DNA of 5,907 bases from JAAYGT01 sp050252075 (GTDB lineage: Bacteria; Pseudomonadota; Gammaproteobacteria; Burkholderiales; Burkholderiaceae_B): NCBI GenBank assembly GCA_050252075.1, contig JBFWLP010000137.1, positions 1 to 5,907 of the forward strand, written 5' to 3'. The notes under the pieces are model-generated. The model was not told the DNA's origin. It saw only the letters and a program-made list of their open reading frames with translations, and searched no databases. This document shows positions 1 to 5,373 of this stretch, piece by piece. A program made the position numbers and the translations under genes. The stretch's first letter is position 1. Each line of letters starts with the position of its first letter.

Positions 1-1505
1 ATAACGTTGTCGTTGCCCGTACCGACGTTGCCATCGGCGCCGCCATTCCCGGCGAAGAGTACGGCGGCAAAACGCTGACCAGCCGCAGCCAGGTACCGGC
101 CGGCTACAAAATAGCCGCGACGAAAATCGCCCGCGGCGAACCGGTTCGCAAATACAACGTTGTCATCGGCTTCGCCGCCACCGACATCGAGCCGGGCACC
201 ATGGTGCACAACCACAATATGGACTTCCGCGAGTTCGACCGCGACTACGCCCATGCCAGCGAATACCAGCCCGTCGCCATTTTGCCTGCGGCGCAGCAGG
301 CCACCTTCCAGGGCATTGTGCGCCCCGACGGCCGCGTCGCCACCCGCAACTTCATCGGCATTCTGTCCACCGTCAATTGTTCCGCCACCGTCGTTCGCAA
401 AATTGCGGAATGGTTCACTCCGGAACGTCTGGCCGACTACCCCAACGTTGATGGCGTGGTCGCCTTCAGCCATTCCATTGGCTGTGGCATGGAAATGAGC
501 GGCGAACCCATGGCCTTGCTGCGCCGTACCATTGCCGGATACGCCCGTCACCCCAACCTGGCCGGTGTGCTCATAGTAGGACTGGGCTGTGAACGCAACC
601 AGCTCTCGGGCGTGATGGCCGATGAAAAGCTGGAAACCGGCCCCTTGCTGCACACCTTCGTCATGCAGGAAACCGGTGGCACGCGTAAAACCATCGAAGC
701 CGGTGTCGACGCCGTCAAGGCCATGCTGCCCACGGCCAACAATGTAAGCCGCCGGCCCGTGTCGGCCAGCCACCTTACCGTAGGCCTGCAATGCGGCGGC
801 TCCGACGGTTTTTCATCCATTACCGCCAACCCCGCCCTGGGCGCGGCCGTCGACATTCTGGTGCGCCACGGCGGTACGGCGATCTTGTCGGAAACCCCCG
901 AAATTTACGGGGTTGAGCACACACTCACGCGCCGTGCCGCCAGCCGCGAAGTCGGTGAAAAGCTGGTCGAACGCATACGCTGGTGGAAGGAAGAATACTC
1001 CCCCGGCCGCGACGTGCAGATCAATGGCAAAGTCAGCCCGGGCAACCAGGTTGGCGGGCTGGCCAACATCTTTGAAAAATCGTTGGGCTCGTCCATGAAA
1101 GGCGGCACCGGGCCGCTGATGCAGGTATACCGCTACGCCGAGCCCGTCACCCAAAAAGGCTTCGTGTTCATGGACACCCCGGGCTACGACCCGGTTTCGG
1201 CCACGGGCCAGATTGCCGGCGGCGCCAACCTGATCGCCTTCACCACCGGACGCGGCTCCATGTTCGGCGCGAAACCGGTACCCAGCATCAAGCTGGCCAC
1301 CAATACGCCCATGTATCAGCGACTTACCGAAGACATGGACATCAATTGCGGCGAGATCCTGGACGGCACCGCCAGCGTGCAGGAAATGGGGCAGCGCATT
1401 TTTGAACTGATGCTGGCCACTGCCTCGGGCGAACGCTCCAAGAGCGAATTGCTGGGCCTGGGCGACCACGAATTCGTGCCCTGGCAAATCGGGATCATGA
1501 GCTGA
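1..1505 (+). CDS. UxaA/GarD-family sugar-acid dehydratase (altronate/galactarate dehydratase-like), 5' partial
   Basis: The reading frame is open from base 3, before any plausible start, and ends at TGA 1503-1505, giving 500 visible residues. The family is usually about 500-520 residues, so only a few N-terminal residues should be missing; the ATG at 201 is internal because it would cut off the SAF domain. Visible residues 1 to about 75 match the SAF domain (GYKIAATKIARGEPV, then MVHNHNM). The catalytic domain follows, with RPDGRVATRN (107-116), HSIGCGM (157-163), GLGCERNQ (193-200), QCGGSDGFSSITANPALG (263-280), ETPEIYGVEH (297-306), then SPGN, FTTGRGS and MDINCG. Known members dehydrate aldonic or aldaric acids (altronate, galactarate) to 2-keto-3-deoxy acids in the cytoplasm, using a divalent metal such as iron. 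The ETPEIYG and EFVPWQ features look more UxaA-like than GarD-like to me, but the substrate is not decided. It converges with the cupin gene and has clearly higher GC than the genes to its right. Confidence 0.93.
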   Translation, partial: NVVVARTDVAIGAAIPGEEYGGKTLTSRSQVPAGYKIAATKIARGEPVRKYNVVIGFAATDIEPGTMVHNHNMDFREFDRDYAHASEYQPVAILPAAQQATFQGIVRPDGRVATRNFIGILSTVNCSATVVRKIAEWFTPERLADYPNVDGVVAFSHSIGCGMEMSGEPMALLRRTIAGYARHPNLAGVLIVGLGCERNQLSGVMADEKLETGPLLHTFVMQETGGTRKTIEAGVDAVKAMLPTANNVSRRPVSASHLTVGLQCGGSDGFSSITANPALGAAVDILVRHGGTAILSETPEIYGVEHTLTRRAASREVGEKLVERIRWWKEEYSPGRDVQINGKVSPGNQVGGLANIFEKSLGSSMKGGTGPLMQVYRYAEPVTQKGFVFMDTPGYDPVSATGQIAGGANLIAFTTGRGSMFGAKPVPSIKLATNTPMYQRLTEDMDINCGEILDGTASVQEMGQRIFELMLATASGERSKSELLGLGDHEFVPWQIGIMS

Positions 1506-1655
1506 TCGGCAGGAAATGGCAGATCATCGTATATCACCCGGCGCATAATCACGGGCGGCCTGCATAAAAGCGACTTGTTCATGGTTAAGTTGCAAGCCCG
1601 TCATAGTGCTGTGTGCGAGTGAAACCTACAATGCTCTTGCTTGCCCGCTCACCCA
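1506..1655. other. Convergent intergenic region, no gene seen
   Basis: This 150-base stretch separates the stop codons of the dehydratase (+) and the cupin gene (-). I see no credible ORF, tRNA or repeat. Two weak dyads are present: CCCG with CGGG around 1538-1554, and GCAAGC (1592-1597) with GCTTGC (1639-1644) across a 41-base loop. Neither is followed by a T-run on either strand, so I do not call an intrinsic terminator. Confidence 0.6.
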
Positions 1656-2453
1656 TTATGAAGCCCGCGCTCGTAGGCCGTTCACCGCTGCAGTACCTCG
1701 CGGCGATGGCGCAATACGAAACTCGGGCGGGACAACATTGAGAACTGCCTGGTCCGGGAACTGGACAACCACAAGCCATGACCCGTCCTCGCAACATAAA
1801 AGTTCCGGATCACGATCCGAACCGGGCTGGAATACGCAACTGCCCAAGGGTAGGATCTGATCATCCAGGGAATAACTGCCACGCAAAATCGCGTAAAAGC
1901 GACCCGCCGAGCTACCTGGCTCATCTATCGTATACAGGGAGCCCGCCTGACCATCGCAACTCCAAGCCCCCAAACCATCTTCCCGGCGGGGAATCAGCGT
2001 TTGCCAGGCGTGCTGCGTGAGTTTTTTCGGCAAGGTACCCATAGCCTGCTCTTTAAACATTCCAAGTTGCATAAACTTACGAGCCTCTGGCATGTACCAT
2101 GCCCCCTTGTCAGTTAAGACCCGAAAGGTGAAATAGTCCAGCCCTTGCTCGCCTGCCACAATCGGCCCATACGCCGATTGCGGAGATGTGTAGTGAACCG
2201 AACCTGGCGCGAGGCGGTGCTTTCCCAAGGTGCCACTACCACGCAAAACGATCTGGAATTGATGTTGCCTATGGAAATGGACGGGTAGGACACATCCGCT
2301 TGTTTGACGCGCTATAAGCGCCTGTGGCCCTAAGTCCTCGCCAGGCATAGTCTCGAAGAGGTAATCCGCCACGCCGCGAAATGGGCCCTCATCAAAGTAG
2401 CGTCTGCGCCCGGCGGACACCGCATGCTCTACCGTCCCGACAATCAAAGTCAT
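1656..2453 (-). CDS. Cupin (bicupin) domain protein, function unknown
   Basis: This 265-residue protein starts at ATG 2453 behind a strong GGAGGG site and ends at TAA (1656-1658). Residues about 57-98 form a clear cupin core: PVHFHRQHQFQIVLRGSG, then APGSVHY. The expected metal ligands are H59, H61 and H87; the usual glutamate after HxH is replaced by glutamine (Q65). Residues about 183-235 look like a second cupin barrel (RFYAILRGSYSLDD, PLGSCVFQPG) without the histidines, so it should not bind metal. No helix-turn-helix is visible, so it is not an AraC-type regulator despite the sensor-like fold. Metal-binding cupins include dioxygenases, isomerases and sugar-binding proteins, and none can be picked here. 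It lies 18 bases downstream of the FAH-family gene on the same strand, so the two are probably cotranscribed and act in one pathway. There is no signal peptide; it is probably cytoplasmic. Confidence 0.85.
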   Translation of the reverse strand: MTLIVGTVEHAVSAGRRRYFDEGPFRGVADYLFETMPGEDLGPQALIARQTSGCVLPVHFHRQHQFQIVLRGSGTLGKHRLAPGSVHYTSPQSAYGPIVAGEQGLDYFTFRVLTDKGAWYMPEARKFMQLGMFKEQAMGTLPKKLTQHAWQTLIPRREDGLGAWSCDGQAGSLYTIDEPGSSAGRFYAILRGSYSLDDQILPLGSCVFQPGSDRDPELLCCEDGSWLVVVQFPDQAVLNVVPPEFRIAPSPRGTAAVNGLRARAS

Positions 2454-2457
2454 GGCA

Positions 2458-2463
2458 CCCTCC
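2458..2463 (-). promoter_or_regulatory. Ribosome binding site of the cupin gene
   Basis: The - strand reads GGAGGG four bases before ATG 2453, a near-perfect Shine-Dalgarno match. It fixes the cupin start and lies within the 18-base gap after the FAH gene stop, supporting separate translation initiation on a shared transcript. Confidence 0.75.
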
Positions 2464-2471
2464 GTAAGTAT

Positions 2472-3458
2472 TTAGCCGATCGTTGTCACCAAAGATCCCA
2501 GCCGGTCGATGCTCATGTCAACAATATCTCCTGCTTTTAACGAGATACCCGCGTCCAAGCCACACCCCCCAGGGAAAGCACCGCTGGTTACAACATGGCC
2601 CGGTTGGAGTGTTTGCCCTTTTGACAGATAAGACACAAGATCGGCAAAACCCCAAGCCATTTCCGACGTGTTGTATTGACTGATAGTCTGCCCATTCACC
2701 CGAAATGTCATATCCAGCGCTTGTGGATCACCCACTTCGTCGGCAGTCACCAGCCATGGGCCCAGCACATTACTGTGATCGGCATCTTTGCCCTTGGTAG
2801 GCCCCAGGCCAAAAGACATTTCTTTGCGTTGAATGTCGCGATAGCTGATGTCATTGAAAATCGTGTATCCCACAATAGCAGCGCGGGCCTGCTCCACATC
2901 GAGATCACGTCCGCCGACGCCAATAACAGCCGCCATTTCGCACTCTACATCCGTAGCTGTTGCGTAGTCCGGCTTGGTCACGATAGTGCCAGGGCCCTCA
3001 ACGGCATCGGGGTTTGCCTTGTAATATGCCCGCATAGGGCTATCTTTCCCGGGAAAGTTAAGCATGCCAAAACCGTTGTCCCGGCTCTGCTCAACATGCG
3101 AGGACCAGGTGATAAAGCAGGCAATACCCGGAGGGCGCGGAACAGGGGCCAACAAACGCACGGCATGCGAAGCATGTCGTATCCCGACACCGCCGCCGGT
3201 TATCGACTGACCGCTTCGATTGACATGGTCCAGCGCTTCCTGCGCCCACTCAATGGCCAACGGTCCTGCCCCAATCAAGGACAACATATCCGGAGGAACT
3301 TGAGCCTCTCCTACGCGCACAGCGGCGGCGGCTGTCAAGGTTCTCTCTAGAAATGCTGTGCGGGCCGCAGCAGCATCAACAATAACGTCACCCTGAGCGA
3401 TGCCTACGCGACGAACCGGGCCTAACGGAGTCGTTAGCACAAAAGTACACAGCTTCAT
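2472..3458 (-). CDS. Fumarylacetoacetate hydrolase (FAH) family protein
   Basis: This 328-residue protein starts at ATG 3458 and ends at TAA (2472-2474). The N-terminal part (about 1-105) is the variable FAH leader domain (MKLCTFVLTTPLGPVRRVG). The catalytic domain follows: a SSHVEQSRD segment with H121 and E123, the metal ligands E172 and E174 in DVECEMAAVIG, D203 in FNDISYRDIQ, then GPTKGKDADHSNVLGPW with K223, and TSGAFPGG near 292-298. Members use Mg2+ or Mn2+ to hydrolyse C-C bonds in 1,3-dicarbonyl acids, or to decarboxylate or isomerise enol diacids, typically after aromatic ring cleavage. The exact reaction is not predictable; a hydrolase, decarboxylase, isomerase or hydratase are all possible. 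The usual phenylalanine-containing GKxxDxF segment is altered to GKDADHSN. It is first in a unit with the cupin gene and divergent from the thiolase. Its GC content looks lower than that of the dehydratase gene. Cytoplasmic. Confidence 0.93.
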   Translation of the reverse strand: MKLCTFVLTTPLGPVRRVGIAQGDVIVDAAAARTAFLERTLTAAAAVRVGEAQVPPDMLSLIGAGPLAIEWAQEALDHVNRSGQSITGGGVGIRHASHAVRLLAPVPRPPGIACFITWSSHVEQSRDNGFGMLNFPGKDSPMRAYYKANPDAVEGPGTIVTKPDYATATDVECEMAAVIGVGGRDLDVEQARAAIVGYTIFNDISYRDIQRKEMSFGLGPTKGKDADHSNVLGPWLVTADEVGDPQALDMTFRVNGQTISQYNTSEMAWGFADLVSYLSKGQTLQPGHVVTSGAFPGGCGLDAGISLKAGDIVDMSIDRLGSLVTTIG

Positions 3459-3468
3459 GGGTTTTATG

Positions 3469-3474
3469 TCTCCT
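3469..3474 (-). promoter_or_regulatory. Ribosome binding site of the FAH-family gene
   Basis: The - strand reads AGGAGA ten bases upstream of ATG 3458. The spacing is slightly long but usable, and it supports 3458 as the start. Confidence 0.65.
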
Positions 3475-3482
3475 TTTTTAGT

Positions 3483-3512
3483 TTGTCATATTATACAATT
3501 TATATGTACTAT
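3483..3512 (+). promoter_or_regulatory. Predicted promoter of the thiolase gene
   Basis: TTGTCA at 3483-3488 matches the -35 consensus in five of six positions. With an 18-base spacer, TACTAT at 3507-3512 matches the -10 consensus in four of six. The start would fall near 3519, about 30 bases before ATG 3550. TATTAT at 3525-3530 is a better -10 match but has no good -35. The promoter overlaps the tandem dyads, which would suit repression. Confidence 0.4.
3490..3495 (-). promoter_or_regulatory. Predicted -10 box for the FAH-cupin transcript
   Basis: The - strand carries a perfect TATAAT 31 bases before ATG 3458. Upstream -35 matches are poor: TTGTAT (3511-3516) gives a 15-base spacer and TTAATT (3515-3520) a 19-base one. 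A promoter here would start transcription near 3483 and leave a leader of about 25 bases containing the ribosome binding site. The proposed operators lie over and upstream of this box. Confidence 0.5.
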
Positions 3513-3527
3513 ACAATTAACCTGTAT
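3493..3527. promoter_or_regulatory. Tandem palindromic operators (putative MarR-type binding sites)
   Basis: Two 17-base dyads sit side by side. 3493-3509 reads ATACA, seven bases, TGTAC; 3511-3527 reads ATACA, seven bases, TGTAT. The second is perfect in its five-base arms and the first has one mismatch. The nine-base word TATACAATT recurs at 3492-3500 and 3510-3518, exactly 18 bases apart. MarR-family dimers commonly bind AT-rich palindromes of about 16-20 bases in divergent promoters. The pair covers the predicted + strand -10 and overlaps the - strand -10. The link to the MarR gene at the right edge is inference, since that gene lies about 2 kb away. Confidence 0.55.
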
Positions 3528-3540
3528 TATTTTAATACCA

Positions 3541-3544
3541 GAGG
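3541..3544 (+). promoter_or_regulatory. Ribosome binding site of the thiolase gene
   Basis: GAGG ends five bases before ATG 3550. It is short but well placed, and supports 3550 over in-frame upstream ATGs (3400, 3457), which would run through the FAH gene or the promoter region. Confidence 0.55.
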
Positions 3545-3549
3545 CAAGC

Positions 3550-4803
3550 ATGGCAGATTCGGTCTACATCATCGGGACGTTCTCCACCCCCTTTCGTCGC
3601 TGGCCTGACAAAGGCTTCAAGGATCTGACCCGCGAAGCTTACCTTGGCGCAGTGACGGACGCCGGGCTGAGTGATCCGCAGATTATTGAAGCCGCATGGT
3701 TCGGCAACTGCGTCATGCATTATTGGGGACAGCCTCTTGTGCGAGGCAACATCGCCTTTATCCCTTTGGTACGCGACGGCTTGTTTCGTGATCGCGCCCC
3801 AATTATCAACGTTGAAGGCGCCTGCGCCACTGGCAGTCTCGCACTATCGGGCGCCTACAAAGAAATCCGGGCCGGAGACGCCGATGTGACAGTCGCCGTT
3901 GGCGTCGAAAAACTGTACGACCCAGAGAATCCGGCAGGTATGCTGCCTGAGTTTGGTAAAGGCGCAGACCAATTATCTCCACACGAATGGCTTGAACACT
4001 ACAAGAAAATAGGTGATCACGTGGGGCAGCCGTTTGCTCCTGCTCCGGACCGCTCTGTCGCCATGGACACCTACTCGATTCAAGCACTGCTTCACATGAA
4101 AAACTATGGCACTACCCGGGAGCAAATTGCCGCAGCGTGCGCAAAAAGCCATACCAACGGCAGTCTCAACCCCCTGGCGCAGTATCAGTTTTCTATGACC
4201 CCGCAACAGGTGCTGGACGATCGCGTAGTTGCCTATCCACTCACCCGCGCCATGTGCGCACCAGTGGGCGACGGTGCCGCCGCGGCGGTACTTTGTTCCG
4301 AGCGTTACCTGAACACACTGCCCGGCCGAGTTCGTGAACGGGCCGTAAAAATTCGTGCGCTGGCACTTTCCGGCGGAAAGTATCGCGGCGAACAAGAAGC
4401 CGGCCTGTCTCGTGCCGCCGCCGATCACGCCTATAAGCAGGCCGGGGTCACACCCGAACAGATCGATCTGGCCGAGGTTCATGACGCCACATCATTTTGC
4501 GAAATTTATCAAACCGAAATGATGCGCTTCTGCCCCGAAGGCCAGGGGGGCCAGTTTGCCGCCTCTGGCGCGTCTGCTCTCGACGGACAAATCGCTATCA
4601 ATGCCTCCGGAGGGCTTGTTTCGAAGGGCCATCCCATTGGGGCTACCGGGCTGTCAATGTGCCATGAACTGGTACAACAGTTACGCGGGGAAGCCGGCGA
4701 AAGGCAGGTGCGCGACGCGAAAATAGGGCTGCAACAGAACGGTGGCGGTATTATTGGCCTTGAAGAAGCTATCTGTGCTGTCGCAATCTACGAGCGTACT
4801 TGA
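3550..4803 (+). CDS. Thiolase family protein (SCP-x-like acetyl-CoA acetyltransferase)
   Basis: Starting at ATG 3550 gives 417 residues, a normal thiolase length; the open frame extends upstream to 3400, but that part is FAH antisense and promoter and encodes no thiolase sequence. Residues 89-98 (EGACATGSLA) carry the nucleophilic cysteine C92. The C-terminal half has EVHDATSF (309-316; H311), the GHPIGATG loop (360-367; H361) and QNGGG (396-400). Classical thiolases have NEAF and a second catalytic cysteine in CxG; here these are HDAT and QNGGG, which places the protein with the SCP-x-like thiolases rather than with biosynthetic or FadA thiolases. Thiolases cleave 3-ketoacyl-CoA to acetyl-CoA (or propionyl-CoA) and a shortened acyl-CoA, or run in reverse. 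The gene stands alone on its strand, divergent from FAH-cupin. No DUF35 OB-fold partner, common beside such thiolases, is in the window. Cytoplasmic. Confidence 0.92.
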   Translation: MADSVYIIGTFSTPFRRWPDKGFKDLTREAYLGAVTDAGLSDPQIIEAAWFGNCVMHYWGQPLVRGNIAFIPLVRDGLFRDRAPIINVEGACATGSLALSGAYKEIRAGDADVTVAVGVEKLYDPENPAGMLPEFGKGADQLSPHEWLEHYKKIGDHVGQPFAPAPDRSVAMDTYSIQALLHMKNYGTTREQIAAACAKSHTNGSLNPLAQYQFSMTPQQVLDDRVVAYPLTRAMCAPVGDGAAAAVLCSERYLNTLPGRVRERAVKIRALALSGGKYRGEQEAGLSRAAADHAYKQAGVTPEQIDLAEVHDATSFCEIYQTEMMRFCPEGQGGQFAASGASALDGQIAINASGGLVSKGHPIGATGLSMCHELVQQLRGEAGERQVRDAKIGLQQNGGGIIGLEEAICAVAIYERT

Positions 4804-4806
4804 GCA

Positions 4807-5373
4807 TTACCGTTTTTCGTCACGTGGCACCATGGATTCAAAGCCTGGCTCAATAGGCACTTGCAGCGAATTCACAATACGGGCAACGCCGGCATAAAAC
4901 CCGGCGAGCATGACAAGCTCAGTGACCTGCTCAACAGGGTAATGCTTTTGCAATGCCTCCATGGTTTCTTGGGAAGCGCCGGGCCCGTGAGCGGTATCGT
5001 CCGCAAGCGCCAGTACGGCACGCTCGGCGTCGGAGTAGATCTGGCTGGTACGCCACGACTCCAGCTGCAGCAATTTTTCCTCGGGAACACCTTCATCAAG
5101 TGCCGCTACCCAATGGTGTTTCCACTCGTATTCAGCGCCAAGAAGACGCCCGGATCGCACGACCAGAAGTTCACGCGATGCGGCAGGAACCGCTGTCTCA
5201 AAACGCAAGGCGCGCGCGAATTCCATCCAGGGAGCAAGCAGGCCAGGCGCCCAGCCGATCAAACGATACAGGTGCAGCACTGGAGCCCCTTGCCAGCGGC
5301 GCTGCAATCGCTCAAAAACGTCGCGCACACGGGGATCATCGGGGTTTTCAGGAACAAAGGGAAGTCGGCTCAT
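4807..5373 (-). CDS. Carboxymuconolactone decarboxylase (CMD)/AhpD-like family protein, cysteine-free
   Basis: This 188-residue protein starts at ATG 5373 and ends at TAA (4807-4809). The CMD core is visible at about residues 45-125: PWMEFARALRF, then SRELLVVRSGRLLGAEYEWKHHW (67-89), with E81, E83, W84 and H87. A second helical segment follows (QVTELVMLAGFYAGVARIVNSL, about 149-170). AhpD-type peroxidases need a CxxC pair before the histidine; this protein contains no cysteine at all, so thiol peroxidase activity is excluded. It belongs with the ExxW/H CMD-like proteins often found in aromatic and lactone catabolism, most of them uncharacterised. It may be a decarboxylase, a lactone-acting enzyme or a scaffold. 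Its ATG overlaps the TGA of the MarR gene in an ATGA, so it is probably translationally coupled to the regulator. Only three bases separate its stop from that of the thiolase. Confidence 0.9.
   Translation of the reverse strand: MSRLPFVPENPDDPRVRDVFERLQRRWQGAPVLHLYRLIGWAPGLLAPWMEFARALRFETAVPAASRELLVVRSGRLLGAEYEWKHHWVAALDEGVPEEKLLQLESWRTSQIYSDAERAVLALADDTAHGPGASQETMEALQKHYPVEQVTELVMLAGFYAGVARIVNSLQVPIEPGFESMVPRDEKR

Noticed and set aside
1467..1478. Perfect 12-base palindrome CACGAATTCGTG
   Set aside because: It lies inside the conserved C-terminal coding sequence of the dehydratase (HEFV) and contains an EcoRI site by chance; no regulatory context.
813..1487. Long - strand open frame opposite the dehydratase
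   Set aside because: It is a shadow of a GC-rich, strongly conserved gene on the other strand; its translation resembles no family.
1592..1644. Inverted repeat GCAAGC/GCTTGC as a possible terminator between the dehydratase and cupin genes
   Set aside because: Six-base arms across a 41-base loop with no following T-run; too weak for an intrinsic terminator.
2676..3350. 224-codon + strand open frame opposite the FAH gene
   Set aside because: The opposite strand encodes a well-supported FAH protein with catalytic residues; this frame shows no recognisable domain.
3483..3498. Third dyad TTGT-N8-ACAA next to the tandem operators
   Set aside because: Only four-base arms and a different spacing from the two 17-base dyads; expected by chance in such AT-rich sequence.
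3400..3549. N-terminal extension of the thiolase frame to ATG 3400
   Set aside because: It overlaps the FAH gene antisense and the AT-rich promoter region, encodes no thiolase-like residues, and ATG 3550 has its own ribosome binding site.
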